The translations under genes and the position numbers were made by a program. Of a stretch of 64,000 nucleotides of DNA, positions 1 through 10,000 are shown in pieces. The notes under the pieces are model-generated. The model saw nothing but the letters and a program-made list of their open reading frames with translations, was not told where the DNA came from and searched no databases. Source of the DNA: JABDJX01 sp039942715. Lineage in GTDB: Bacteria > Pseudomonadota > Alphaproteobacteria > Rhodobacterales > Rhodobacteraceae. Within the stretch, counting starts at the first letter, position 1. The number at the start of each line of letters is the position of its first letter. Location of the stretch: the NCBI GenBank assembly GCA_039942715.1, contig JBDVBY010000004.1, positions 124,001 through 188,000 of the forward strand. The letters run 5' to 3'.

Positions 1-722
1 AAAAGCAGCAGCCAATGTTCCAAAAGCGCGAGGGTTGTGAGAGTGGCCAAGAGCGTAAAGCCAACGGCCAAAGCGTGCGTATTTGTTTGCGTGACCTGAA
101 AGATCAGACAGGCGGCACTGAACGTCAAAAGCGTGATCGCCGCCGGGAAGGCAGGCGTGATCGGGGCTTGGCGGAAGTAGCTTTTCAAGTGCTGCAAAGG
201 GGCCGGCAGAAACTCGATGTTAATCTGCGGAACGCCAAAAAAGATGTTCAGCTTGGCGGAAATGCGCGCCACGAAAAGCACCAGATATGTGTAAAGTGCG
301 ATTTGATTGGCTTGCCCTGCTGAATAGAGTGCCAGAAGAACCAATCCAACTGCCAGAATAATCTCGTGATGCGCAATCGTCGCCCATGCGCGGCTTAGAC
401 GGTCCATACCCATGACACCCGCTGGGCACTCTTCCTTACTTGGGCCGGTGATCGTCCCAGTCAAAAACGCCAATTCGATCCAACCCCAAATCGCGAGTGC
501 CGCAAGGAACCCGATATAGGCACCAGCAATGCTGGCATTCGGAACCGACGCGATCACGCCATAGACACCCAAAGCGAGCACTGGCAGGCTGGCAAGGGCC
601 GCTACGCGATGTGCATCGCCGCCCTTTTTGTCAGCGCGCCGCACCACCAACAGGATAATGCCGGTGGAGAACCACCAGACAAAAAGTGCGAAAAGCACGG
701 GTATCCAAAGCGATGTTGCCAT
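1..722 (-). CDS. puhE: PuhE, photosynthetic complex assembly protein (DUF3623), C-terminus outside the window
   Basis: Membrane protein of the puh operon that affects reaction-centre and bacteriochlorophyll levels in Rhodobacter; its biochemical role is not settled. I translated 240 codons from the ATG at 722; the frame stays open to base 1, so the last few dozen residues are missing. The N-terminal FVWWFSTG motif (about residues 14-21) is the hallmark of DUF3623, and there are about six to seven hydrophobic segments. The start overlaps the acsF stop as ATGA, so the two genes are translationally coupled. It is the last visible gene of the leftward operon, the same place as in Rhodobacter. Confidence 0.9.
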   Translation of the reverse strand, partial: MATSLWIPVLFALFVWWFSTGIILLVVRRADKKGGDAHRVAALASLPVLALGVYGVIASVPNASIAGAYIGFLAALAIWGWIELAFLTGTITGPSKEECPAGVMGMDRLSRAWATIAHHEIILAVGLVLLALYSAGQANQIALYTYLVLFVARISAKLNIFFGVPQINIEFLPAPLQHLKSYFRQAPITPAFPAAITLLTFSAACLIFQVTQTNTHALAVGFTLLATLTTLALLEHWLLL

Positions 723-1849
723 CAGTAGGCAGGCTCCATCCGCGTTTCGACCGGCACGTCGTGTTTGATCGCTGGAATGGTGTAAAGCGATGCAAAAGCA
801 AACGCCGCTTTGGCCATGCCCCCGACACGATTTACCATGCCACCAACGCCGCCTTGTTTCTTCGCCAAAGCCACCTGAACCGACGCGCGGTTCAAACGTT
901 CAAGCGTTGGTTGCCAGCGAGGGTGTTCGATATCCAACGTAATCGGGAACACTTGCTTGGAAATCTCGGACGTCTTTTCATAGACCGAATGCGCATACCA
1001 ATCAGGATCAACGCCCAGTGCTTTGTGGAATTCGGGCCGTTGGTGATCTCGCACGTACATGGTGCCATAAACGGCTGTGAGGAAAAACTTGATCCACAGC
1101 TTGTTTGACCAGCTTTCAGTCAACTTTGGATCCGTCTTCATCAATAGGGCAAAAGCTTCGCCGTGGCTAAACTCATCGTTGCACCATTCCCGGAACCACT
1201 TGAAAATCGGATGGAACCGAAGCTCGGGGTTCTCTTCAAGGTGGCGATAGATCGTAATGTAACGCGCATAGCCGATCTTTTCGGACAGGTAGGTCGCGTA
1301 GTAGATAAACTTGGGACGGAAGTAGGTGTACTTCTTCTGCTGGGTCAAAAACCCAAGGTTCACCGAAATACCCGCTTCACGCAGGGCGTCATTGATGAAA
1401 CCCGCGTGCCGCGCCTCGTCGCGCGCCATAAGCTGAAACAGCGTTGTGATATCGGTGTTCGATCCGCGTCGCTTCATTTCTTTGTAAAGCACACAGCCAG
1501 AGAATTCAGCCGTACAGCTTGAAATCAGAAAATCAATGAACTCGGCCTTCAGCTTGGGCTCCATGCCGTCCCAATCAACCTCGTCCCAGTCTTCGTTCTT
1601 TTTGAAGTGACCCTTATTCGGATCGGCCTTCATGCCCGCGATCAGCTTGTCCCAATCCGCGCGGACCGGAGTGACGTCAATCGCGTCCATCTCGTCAAAG
1701 TCTGTGGTGTAAAACCGTGGCGTCAAAAGAGTGTTTTGCATCGCCAGATCGGTCGCACCCTTGCTGTCGACAATGGCGTTTTGATTGTCAGCGGCCAGCG
1801 CCTCTTCAACGGTTGATGCATCTGCCGAGTGTGTGGAACGTACGTTCAT
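722..1849 (-). CDS. acsF: Oxygen-dependent Mg-protoporphyrin IX monomethyl ester cyclase AcsF
   Basis: Forms the isocyclic E ring of bacteriochlorophyll using O2; a di-iron enzyme of the pathway after BchM. The 375-residue protein has a canonical length. Two carboxylate/His di-iron motifs are visible: Glu115, then DEARHAG at 144-150, and DEFSHGEAF at 225-233. The start overlaps the bciE stop (ATGA) and the stop overlaps puhE (ATGA). No bchE (radical SAM, anaerobic cyclase) is seen in the window, which fits an aerobic phototroph that relies on the oxygen-dependent route. Confidence 0.97.
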   Translation of the reverse strand: MNVRSTHSADASTVEEALAADNQNAIVDSKGATDLAMQNTLLTPRFYTTDFDEMDAIDVTPVRADWDKLIAGMKADPNKGHFKKNEDWDEVDWDGMEPKLKAEFIDFLISSCTAEFSGCVLYKEMKRRGSNTDITTLFQLMARDEARHAGFINDALREAGISVNLGFLTQQKKYTYFRPKFIYYATYLSEKIGYARYITIYRHLEENPELRFHPIFKWFREWCNDEFSHGEAFALLMKTDPKLTESWSNKLWIKFFLTAVYGTMYVRDHQRPEFHKALGVDPDWYAHSVYEKTSEISKQVFPITLDIEHPRWQPTLERLNRASVQVALAKKQGGVGGMVNRVGGMAKAAFAFASLYTIPAIKHDVPVETRMEPAY

Positions 1850-2142
1850 GACAACACCTCATCTGAAAAGGAGAACTCGCAGAGCTCCATGAATTCAAAA
1901 TCACCCGTCGCGCGGGTCCAAAGCTGTTCGATCTTGGAAGCGCGCGTGATTGTCGCCATACGCTCTTCGCGTACAACTTCGCCGTAAGGCGCCATGATCT
2001 CGGCACCGTGTACCTGCACGCTGTCGCCGGGGTACACAACGGCCCCGTTGGTAAACTTCACATGCGCGGACAGCTCTTCAAAACGATGGCTGATCTCAAC
2101 GACGCAAGGCGCTTCTTCCTTCTCTCTCGTCAATAATCCCAT
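1846..2142 (-). CDS. bciE: BciE, small auxiliary subunit of the oxygen-dependent cyclase
   Basis: A 98-residue soluble protein encoded directly before acsF. In Rhodobacter sphaeroides the short gene in exactly this place, between puhC and acsF, encodes BciE, which the alphaproteobacterial type of AcsF cyclase needs for activity. The assignment rests mainly on position, size and tight coupling (ATGA overlap with acsF), with a strong GAGGAGGG Shine-Dalgarno before the ATG. No catalytic motif or membrane segment can be seen. I infer function from synteny; the family match itself was not tested. Confidence 0.8.
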   Translation of the reverse strand: MGLLTREKEEAPCVVEISHRFEELSAHVKFTNGAVVYPGDSVQVHGAEIMAPYGEVVREERMATITRASKIEQLWTRATGDFEFMELCEFSFSDEVLS

Positions 2143-2163
2143 GGGTTCCCTCCTCGATGGGTT

Positions 2164-2622
2164 TCAGTCGACCAGCTTGGCGAAAGCGGCGACATTATCT
2201 TGGCCGTATCCGACCAATTCGATGGACCAGTCAGTGACCGTATCCATCACAGCAACGATACCATTTTCTCGGCGCACAACGCGCACCGGAGCAGTTAATG
2301 GCGCTTGGTTCAGCATCCGTTCTCGAACCATAACCCGGTGGACCACGCCAATGAAGCCGTTTTTGTCGTCATTAGAGCGTGCAATTGTCTCGCCAGAGGC
2401 GTCCAAAACAGCGACATTTCCGTTGTCGAATGCTTCCAGCGTCACCGACACTTCGGCCTCAATTGGAAGCAACGTCGGCGTACCGGTCAAAGGACGCTCA
2501 GTCAGGACAGCAAAACTGACTAAACCAAGCGATGCCAGCATCAGCCCGAACATTGCCTGAACCAGAAAACGCGGGACCATTTCCTTGTCGCGCAGCTTCA
2601 TTTGGCTTTCGAGTTGACCCAT
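2164..2622 (-). CDS. puhC: PuhC, photosynthetic complex assembly protein
   Basis: Membrane-anchored assembly factor that in Rhodobacter is needed for normal levels of the reaction centre-LH1-PufX core. It is 152 residues long with a short cytoplasmic N-terminus, one membrane segment at about residues 20-42 and a periplasmic domain. It lies between puhB (5 nt gap) and bciE (21 nt gap) in the conserved puhABC order. The Shine-Dalgarno sequence lies over the end of puhB. Confidence 0.9.
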   Translation of the reverse strand: MGQLESQMKLRDKEMVPRFLVQAMFGLMLASLGLVSFAVLTERPLTGTPTLLPIEAEVSVTLEAFDNGNVAVLDASGETIARSNDDKNGFIGVVHRVMVRERMLNQAPLTAPVRVVRRENGIVAVMDTVTDWSIELVGYGQDNVAAFAKLVD

Positions 2623-2627
2623 TCCCC

Positions 2628-3260
2628 TTACTCCGCTGCAACGCTGGTAGAGGATTTAATCCTCTCCAACTGTGGTTGCGACACGCGCGCATCAGCGGCA
2701 TCCGCAAAAATGTGCGCAACACGTTCGGCGTTTGGAATGCAGCGCAGCGAAGGCTGCGTGCGACTGACGTGCCAAGGGCGCACATGTGGCCAAGTCATTA
2801 GGTACGAAAACCGAGTCTCACCCTTTAGTTCAAACGCAACTGTGCCCGTGCCGCCTTGTCTTAGATCAAGGTTGGCGTTTTTGATTTGCGTGTAAGGCAG
2901 GTTCAGCGTCATCGTCAGCGCCGCTCCAATACGCAACGCGACACGCTTGTTGGTCAGCGTGTAAACGGCCGATTTCGCCTGTACCGTTGCCAGCCCATAA
3001 ATCACCAGACAGGCGACTGCGCCGGCAAGAATGAAGGGGATGCCATGCGCCATTGATTGCGTCAGCGAGAATTCGGTAGAGGACACACCGATCCGCCAAA
3101 ACGCCAACACCACAAAGTATCCAGCGATCCACTTCAACTTCAAAGCCTCGACAGCCAAACGCCAAGGATTTGGGCTTCCCTGCCACAGGATGTACTCATC
3201 CGCAGGAAGCGCTTCGGGCAATCCGCGTACTGGCTCAAATTTGAAGTCATCGTGTGACAT
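2628..3260 (-). CDS. puhB: PuhB, reaction-centre assembly protein with PH-like domains
   Basis: Membrane protein that assists reaction-centre assembly in Rhodobacter. I start it at ATG 3260 (MSHDDFKFEPVRGLPE) instead of the in-frame TTG two codons upstream, because a GGGGG stretch sits seven bases before the ATG. It is 210 residues: the N-terminal EYILWQGSPNPW segment is typical of bacterial PH (YdbS-like) domains, followed by about three membrane segments and a soluble domain. It sits 24 nt after puhA and 5 nt before puhC. Confidence 0.92.
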   Translation of the reverse strand: MSHDDFKFEPVRGLPEALPADEYILWQGSPNPWRLAVEALKLKWIAGYFVVLAFWRIGVSSTEFSLTQSMAHGIPFILAGAVACLVIYGLATVQAKSAVYTLTNKRVALRIGAALTMTLNLPYTQIKNANLDLRQGGTGTVAFELKGETRFSYLMTWPHVRPWHVSRTQPSLRCIPNAERVAHIFADAADARVSQPQLERIKSSTSVAAE

Positions 3261-3284
3261 GGGCAAACCCCCGTTTGTTAGCGA

Positions 3285-4058
3285 CTAGATTACAGGCTCT
3301 TCACGCTTTGGATCGGCGTACATCGTGCCGCCTGCGTACCAGGCCATGATCTTTTCTTCTTCCAAGAGCGTGATCTCGTCATCCGACTTGATCGTCGGAA
3401 TGCCGTCAAAGTTTGCGCCATAAAGCGAGCGTACCTTCACGCGATCTGACTTGATCCGCACCATATTGATTGGCGCAAGGCGAGTTTTGCCAGAGCCTTC
3501 GGGGTTCAGATCAATCGTCAGGTAACGCACCATATTCTCTGGCACATCAACCCACATATCAATCACGCGGCCTACAACTTCTCCGTCGCCTGCGACAACA
3601 ACCTTACCGCGCGGATCAACGCCCGCACTGACACGAAAGTCTTCCAACTTGGACATTGGCTTGATCTTGGCATGCCCGTGGAAATCAAGCTCTGGCACAT
3701 CGCGACGTGGAGCCCAACTTGCCGGGCCAACGCCGTCCACCATAGGATCGCCCGTCGGCACGTAGGGCGAGCCGGCGGCCGTTGCGGTCCGCTCAAGAGC
3801 AAGGTTGTCACGATCACCGCGCGCGCCCGACGGCACGGTCAGCTCTCCACGTCCATCGCGCAGAACAAAGGTTTTGTCTTTGGGCAGTGGAAACGGGCCT
3901 TGGTTCGGAGCAACATTGCCGTCGTCGTCTTCAAGCTCGTAGCCTTCACGCATGTTCTCGGTTTGCAGATAGAAAATCAGCCCTGCAAAGAAAATCCAGA
4001 AAAGCCAGATCGCAGCGCTTGCCAGATCAAAGTTTCCAAAAAATTCCAGTCCAACCAT
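3285..4058 (-). CDS. puhA: Photosynthetic reaction centre H subunit PuhA
   Basis: Caps the cytoplasmic face of the L/M reaction-centre core and guides protons to QB. I start it at ATG 4058 (MVGLEFFGNFDLAS), which has GGAGGA upstream; the longer frame adds 20 non-conserved residues. The 258-residue length is that of the family. One membrane helix lies at about residues 13-32, followed by the diagnostic YLQTENMREGY motif and a cytoplasmic beta-rich domain with the PRC-barrel region. Located 19 nt after lhaA, as in other purple bacteria. Confidence 0.98.
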   Translation of the reverse strand: MVGLEFFGNFDLASAAIWLFWIFFAGLIFYLQTENMREGYELEDDDGNVAPNQGPFPLPKDKTFVLRDGRGELTVPSGARGDRDNLALERTATAAGSPYVPTGDPMVDGVGPASWAPRRDVPELDFHGHAKIKPMSKLEDFRVSAGVDPRGKVVVAGDGEVVGRVIDMWVDVPENMVRYLTIDLNPEGSGKTRLAPINMVRIKSDRVKVRSLYGANFDGIPTIKSDDEITLLEEEKIMAWYAGGTMYADPKREEPVI

Positions 4059-4077
4059 ATCAGTGTCCTCCGTGTGG

Positions 4078-5505
4078 TCAGGTGGGAAAGTCAGCCAGCC
4101 CAAAAGGCTTGGCGTCATTCGTTAAGCCTCGCACCCGCACAAGCGGACCCAAAGCAATGAGTGTAAGAAAGAGAAGCCCAATCTCAGTGTGGTAAACGAC
4201 CGAGTATCCAACGGATGGATCCATCAAGGCCTCACCAAAGGCACCGCTTGTGGCCGCGCCGCCAACAACGTCGCGCAGCGTGCCGCCAATAACAATCGAA
4301 AGCCCGGCAGCCGTCGCTTGAGCTGCACCCCATGCGCCAAGCGCCAGACCGCGCCCAGCCAGTCCCTGGGCAGGCATCGACATCGCAGCCGTGAGTGTGG
4401 CAACAGCAAACAATCCTCCGCCAAAACCAATGCCAGCGGCACCCGCAAAAAAGACAACGACCGAGTCGAGAGGGGCCGCGAATATCACTGCGGCAAAAGA
4501 GACAAGACCCACCAAAATGCCACGTGCTGCCATCCGGTAGGGGTTGATAGAGGATGCCAGCCATTTGGCAGCAGCGGCAAAGCCGACAAGCGCTCCAAAG
4601 GCCCACATGGCAGTCAAAAGGGTGGTAGATGAAACACTCATACCCAGTATCTCGCCACCATAAGGCTCAAGCAGAACGTCCTGCATGTTGAAGGCCATTG
4701 TGCCAAGGAAGACCACCGCCAGAAGCCGCCCAACACTGCCGCCAGCCATCAGATCAGCCCAGGCATCGCGGAACAGCGGACGTGGTGCCGCGCGCTCGGC
4801 CTTGCTCATAGGCGCAATTTTTTCTTGTTTCCAAAGGGCCACAAGATTGAGCAAGATCGTGACGACAGCTGTGCCTTGAACAACCTGCACTAGGCGCAAC
4901 TCACTGAAATCACGCAGCAATGCACCAACGATAAGCGCCGAGATCAGCATGCCAATCAGGAACATCACATAAAGCAGCGCGACAACACGAGGCCGGGTCT
5001 CGTCCGATGCACGATCTGCCGCCAATGCAAGGCCAGCGGTTTGCGTCATGTGCATGCCAAGCCCAGTCAAAAGGAAGGCGAGCCCAGCACCAACCTCGGC
5101 GGCAAACGGCAGATCCACTGCTTGGTTGCCTTTGAATAGCACCAAACCCATCGGCATGATCGCCAATCCGCCAAACTGCCAAAGCGTGCCAAACCAAAGA
5201 TACGGCACACGCTTCCAGCCAATCGCCGAGCGGTACGTGTCAGAGCGGAACCCAAGCAAGGCGCGAAAAGGCGCGATCAAAACCGGAATGGCTATGAAGA
5301 ACGCTACGATCATCGCAGGCACAGACAGCTCGACAATCATCACCCGGTTCAACGTGCCAAGCAGCATCACACCAGCCATGCCAACCGAGATCTGGAACAA
5401 GGAGAGGCGCAGCAACTGACCCAGCGGCAAACCATCACTCGCTGCATCCGCAAAGGGCAACGCTTTGATGGTCAAGGTCTTGAAGGTCCTGCGCGGGATG
5501 ATCAC
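4078..5505 (-). CDS. lhaA: LhaA, light-harvesting 1 assembly protein (BCD family of MFS)
   Basis: Major-facilitator-like protein of the PucC/LhaA family that aids assembly of the LH1 antenna and may deliver bacteriochlorophyll. The 475 residues hold about twelve membrane segments. The N-terminal RLSLFQISVGMAGVMLLGTL and RVMIVELSVP stretches are family signatures. The GTG start overlaps the bchM stop (GTGA). A second, shorter member of the family lies at 17408. Confidence 0.93.
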   Translation of the reverse strand: MIIPRRTFKTLTIKALPFADAASDGLPLGQLLRLSLFQISVGMAGVMLLGTLNRVMIVELSVPAMIVAFFIAIPVLIAPFRALLGFRSDTYRSAIGWKRVPYLWFGTLWQFGGLAIMPMGLVLFKGNQAVDLPFAAEVGAGLAFLLTGLGMHMTQTAGLALAADRASDETRPRVVALLYVMFLIGMLISALIVGALLRDFSELRLVQVVQGTAVVTILLNLVALWKQEKIAPMSKAERAAPRPLFRDAWADLMAGGSVGRLLAVVFLGTMAFNMQDVLLEPYGGEILGMSVSSTTLLTAMWAFGALVGFAAAAKWLASSINPYRMAARGILVGLVSFAAVIFAAPLDSVVVFFAGAAGIGFGGGLFAVATLTAAMSMPAQGLAGRGLALGAWGAAQATAAGLSIVIGGTLRDVVGGAATSGAFGEALMDPSVGYSVVYHTEIGLLFLTLIALGPLVRVRGLTNDAKPFGLADFPT

Positions 5506-6182
5506 GGGGCGTACTCCAGCGCGGTTGAGATGTAGAAACCCGAAGTCACACGCTCGATTTCGCGCACGGTTCCTGAGTTGCCTGCCTCACTCATGGCGCG
5601 GGTGATTTGCTTGGCCGATTGCGGCACCATCGTGGGCGAACGGTCTGAGCGCGGGAACAGTTTTCCCGCCTTCCACATCGCCGTCAGCAACAGCGTTTTT
5701 GGCGGCACGGTAAATATCATCGATGCGCCAAGACGCGGGCTTAGCCCACCCAAGATCGCGGCAATCATCGCCGGCTCATAATAAATCATGCTGTCCATCG
5801 CGACGATGTGATCAAAGTGCCCGTGACTTTCGTCGAGCATGTCACCAGAGGCGAACTTGATCCGCCCCACCAGCCCTTCGGGGCAGCGCCGTTCGGCGAT
5901 TTTGATCAGCTCAGGTGAAATATCCACAGCGACGACATCTGCGCCGCGCGCGGCCAGTTCAACAGCCAAAGCGCCCGTGCCACAACCCGCGTCCAGAACG
6001 CTAGCGCCCGTCAAATCGGTGGGCAACTGTGCCAAGATCAGATCACGCATCCTGTCACGACCCGCGCGGACCGTGGCACGAATACCAGAAACGGGCGCGT
6101 CTGATGTCAAACGCTCCCAAGTCCGGGTCGCCGTGCGGTCAAAGTAATCTTCAACCCGGTCACGTGTGGCCGCGTAGGTCAT
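5502..6182 (-). CDS. bchM: Mg-protoporphyrin IX O-methyltransferase BchM
   Basis: Transfers methyl from S-adenosylmethionine to the ring C propionate of Mg-protoporphyrin IX, making the substrate of AcsF. The SAM-binding motif I, VLDAGCGTG, is at residues 62-70, followed by the acidic VVAVDIS of motif II. The ATG at 6182 overlaps the bchL stop (ATGA); an in-frame TTG one codon upstream is less likely. It is 226 residues, normal for the family. Confidence 0.96.
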   Translation of the reverse strand: MTYAATRDRVEDYFDRTATRTWERLTSDAPVSGIRATVRAGRDRMRDLILAQLPTDLTGASVLDAGCGTGALAVELAARGADVVAVDISPELIKIAERRCPEGLVGRIKFASGDMLDESHGHFDHIVAMDSMIYYEPAMIAAILGGLSPRLGASMIFTVPPKTLLLTAMWKAGKLFPRSDRSPTMVPQSAKQITRAMSEAGNSGTVREIERVTSGFYISTALEYAP

Positions 6183-7078
6183 CAATCAAATCCCAGCAAT
6201 TCAAAGATTTCGCGGTCAGGCAGCGGCGCCGGAGCAAGTGGATCGGTGCCGTTCCAAAGGGTTTCCGCCAGACGAATGTATTCCTTGCGGACCTGCACCA
6301 CATCTTCTGCGTCATCCATTTCAAACAACGTCTTTTTCTTGAGACGCGAACGGCGAATGGCATCCAGATCGGGCATATGCGCGATGCGGTTGAAGCCAAC
6401 CGTTTTACAGTAACGATCCACCTCATCCGTGTCCTTGGAGCGGTTCGCAACGCAGCCTGCAAGGCGCACTTTGTAGTTCGCAGATTTCGCCTGAACCGCC
6501 GCGATGATCCGGTTCATGGCATAGATGCTGTCAAAATCATTCGCAGTCACAATCAACGCGCGATCTGCATGCTGCAAAGGGGCAGCGAACCCACCGCACA
6601 CCACATCACCAAGCACGTCAAAGATCACAACGTCCGTGTCTTCGAGCAGGTGGTGCTGTTTCAGCAGTTTCACCGTCTGACCAACAACATAACCGCCGCA
6701 ACCCGTTCCGGCAGGCGGCCCACCAGCTTCAACGCATTTCACACCGTTGTAGCCCTCAAAGATAAAATCTTCGGGCCGTAGTTCTTCCGAGTGGAAATCC
6801 ACCTCTTTCAAGATGTCGATAACCGTGGGTACCAATGTGCCGGTCAGCGTAAATGTGCTGTCATGCTTGGGATCACACCCAATCTGCAGTACCCGCTTGC
6901 CCAGCTTAGAAAAGGCCGCCGAGAGGTTCGAAGACGTGGTCGATTTGCCAATCCCGCCCTTACCGTAAACCGAAAAGACCTTCGCCCCTTCGATCTTTGC
7001 ATCTTCGTCTTGATGCACCTGCACCGAGCCTTCGCCATCCAACCCGTTCAGATTTGGTGGTGTTCTGTCTAGTGCCAT
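6182..7078 (-). CDS. bchL: Light-independent protochlorophyllide reductase ATP-binding protein BchL
   Basis: Homodimeric NifH-like ATPase that passes electrons through a shared [4Fe-4S] cluster to BchN-BchB. The P-loop GKGGIGKST is at residues 39-47, and the two cluster cysteines lie in the PPAGTGCGG and DVVCGGF contexts. It is 298 residues, with a GGAGG Shine-Dalgarno seven bases before the ATG. Because the enzyme is oxygen-sensitive, its presence in an aerobe implies activity at low oxygen tension. Confidence 0.98.
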   Translation of the reverse strand: MALDRTPPNLNGLDGEGSVQVHQDEDAKIEGAKVFSVYGKGGIGKSTTSSNLSAAFSKLGKRVLQIGCDPKHDSTFTLTGTLVPTVIDILKEVDFHSEELRPEDFIFEGYNGVKCVEAGGPPAGTGCGGYVVGQTVKLLKQHHLLEDTDVVIFDVLGDVVCGGFAAPLQHADRALIVTANDFDSIYAMNRIIAAVQAKSANYKVRLAGCVANRSKDTDEVDRYCKTVGFNRIAHMPDLDAIRRSRLKKKTLFEMDDAEDVVQVRKEYIRLAETLWNGTDPLAPAPLPDREIFELLGFD

Positions 7079-7096
7079 GTTTCGTCCTCCAAAGGC

Positions 7097-10000
7097 CTAT
7101 TCGGCCGCAATTCCCTCAAGCCGATCTTCTAGCGCGTCGGCTGCATCTCTTAGTCCCTCAAGGGTTTCCCCGTCGGGCGTCCAATAGTCTCTGTCGCTGG
7201 CTTCCAGCAGGCGGTTCGCCATGCGTGCACTGGCTTGCGGGTTCAGGGCCGCAAGTCGCTCGCGCATCTCTTCATCCAAAACGAACGTTTCGCTCAGGCG
7301 TTGGTAAACCCAAGGCTCCACCTGACCCGTGGTCGCGGACCAGCCCATCGTGTTGGTGATATGCGCCTCGATCTGGCGCACACCTTCGTGGCCATGTTTC
7401 AAGAGCGGCTCAAAGAACTTCGGGTTCAGGCTGCGCGAACGTGTCTCAAGCGCGACTTGCTGTTTCAGCGTGCGTACCTTGCCAGCCCCGCGCGTCTGAT
7501 CACCGATATAAACGGCCGTCTCTTCGCCATCCTTGGCACGGCGCACAGCACGAGCAATGCCGCCCAGCGTGTCAAAGTAGTGATCGACCGTTGTGACGCC
7601 AAGCTCGACGCTTTCAAGGTTCTGGTAAGCCAAATCGACGTCTTTCAAAGCCGCCTGCAAAAGCGCACCGTTTGGCGCAGCTTTCCCGTCCATCCCGTAG
7701 GCAAAGCTTTTGCGCGCCTCATATGCATCGGCGAGTTCGTCGTCATCACCAAAGGCAGAGCTATCGACAAGCTGGTTCACGTTAGACCCATAAGCGCCTT
7801 CGGCATTCGAGAATACCCGCAAGGCAGCAGTTTGAAGATCAACGTCCATCGCTTTGGCATAGGCAAGCGCGTGGGCACGAATAAAGTTCTGCTCAATCGG
7901 TTCGTCAGCGTTGGCGCATTTCCAAGCCGCTTCGGCCAAAAGCTTGGTTTGCAGCGGCAACAGATCGCGGAAAATACCAGACAGCGTCATCACGACATCA
8001 ATGCGCGGACGGCCTAGCTCTTCCAGCGAGATCAGTTCTGCGCCGCAAAGGCGACCATAGCTGTCAAACCGCGGCTTAGTTCCCATCAGCGCCATAGCTT
8101 GCCCAATTGGGCCGCCATCAGATTTGATATTGTCCGATCCCCACAAAACCAACGCAACAGAGCGTGGCAATTCTGGGTGCGTATCGAGCAAAAGTTGTGC
8201 CTGTTGCGCCCCGGTCTGGAGCGCATAAGCGGTAGGCATGCGGAACGGATCAAAGGCATGGATATTCCGGCCAGAGGGCAGAATGTCAGGATTGCGGATC
8301 AGATCGCCACCCGGCACAGGCTGAATAAACCGACCCGAAAGCGCATCCATCAGCCCCGTTAACTCGTGATCTTCGGCCAAAAGCGCGTCAACTTTAGCCG
8401 TGTCCACATCATCGTCCATTTCAGCAATGAAACCAGCACGCGCATCGGCATCCATCGGCTGCCCAACCACATGAAGCCCGTCTGTGATCAGCGCCTCTTC
8501 GGTCTCTAAAAGAGTGAGCCAAAGCGTTTCAGGATTGGCCCCATCCAGATCCACCGCCGCGGCCTGATCTTTGATCAACACTGCAAGCTCATCGCGCGCG
8601 CCATCCTCGGGTGACATCTCGCGCCACCGGGTCAGGCTGTCTTTTAACTCGGCCAGCCCCTTGTAAAGACCAGCGGTCGCAAGGGGCGGCGTCAGATAGG
8701 TCACCGTCACCGCATTCGAGCGTCTCTTGGCCAATGTCGCCTCTGACGGGTTGTTCGCGGCATAGAGATAGACGTTTGGCATATTGCCGATAAGACGTTC
8801 AGGCCAATCCGCACCAGATAGACCAACCTGCTTGCCAGGCATGAACTCAAGCGCTCCGTGCATACCGAAATGCAGGATCACATCAGCGGCCAAATCATTC
8901 TTGAGCCATTGATAGAACGTAACAAACGCATGTGTCGGGGCAAAACCGTGCTCGAACAAGAGCCGCATCGGATCGCCCTCATAACCAAAGGCTGGCTGAA
9001 GACCCACAAAGACTTTTCCAAACTGCGCACCAAGAACAAAGACGCCGGCACCATCGCTTTGAATGCGCCCCGGAGCAGGGCCCCATTGCGCCTCAACCTC
9101 GTCAAGCCAGGGCGTCTGACGCACAATTTGATCAGCGCTCACATGCGCCGCGACATTCGCATCCTGCCCGTATTGCTTGGCACTTCCGCTCAACACAGCC
9201 TCGCGTAGATCATCAACAGTAGCCGGCGGTTCAACGTCATAACCATCCGCTTTCATCCGATGCAGCGTGTTGTGCAGCGATTCAAAGACACTGAGATAAG
9301 CCGCAGTGCCAGCCGCACCCGCATTTGGCGGAAAGCCAAAGAGGACGATGCCTACGGTCTTTTCAGCGTTTTCTTTGCGACGCAGTGTCGCCAAACGCTC
9401 CGCCTTTTCGGCCAACGCCTCAATCCGCTCAAAACAAGGCGCCATCGCGCTTACGTCACTCACAGACGGACAGTTGCGCGCGCATCCCGAACAGCCACCA
9501 GCGGCGTGACGACCCGCAAATACCGTTGGGTTCGTTGCGCCATCGATCTCCGGCAAAGCGACCAGCATGGTTGTTTCGACCGACCCTAAACCGGCTGTGC
9601 CAGTGGACCACTTATCAAGGGTTTGAAACTCCAGCGGCTGAGCAGCAATATAAGGAACGTCGAGATCACCAAGGGTGAGTGAGGCCGCTTCGCTATCGTT
9701 ATAAGCAGGACCACCGACAAGCGAGAAACCCGTCAGAGACACAAGCGCATCGACACCCTTAAAATACGCCTCAATCGCAGGGCGCCCGTCAAGACCGCCA
9801 GCAAAGGCGGGGATCACGTTCAGCCCACGATCCGTCAGCGCCTTGATAACCGCATCATAGTGCGCAGTGTCCGAGGCAAGGATGTAAGAGCGCAGCATCA
9901 ACAGACCAACGGTGGGACCGTCGCTTTTTACCTGAGGCAAAGCACTCAAATCGGTTGCGATGTGATGACCAGGAAGCTCCGGATGGTAAAGCCCAACATC

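Noticed and set aside
3285..4118. N-terminally extended PuhA of 277 residues
   Set aside because: The 20 extra residues lie over the lhaA end, have no ribosome site and are not part of the conserved H subunit, which begins MVGLEFFGNFD at 4058.
6029..6781. 250-codon plus-strand frame across bchM and bchL
   Set aside because: Fully covered by two certain genes on the other strand; composition is that of an antisense shadow (many Arg, His, Gln).
7235..8017. Long 260-codon frame antisense to bchH
   Set aside because: It is one of many antisense frames that a GC-rich 1180-codon gene produces. It has no ribosome site and no recognisable motif.
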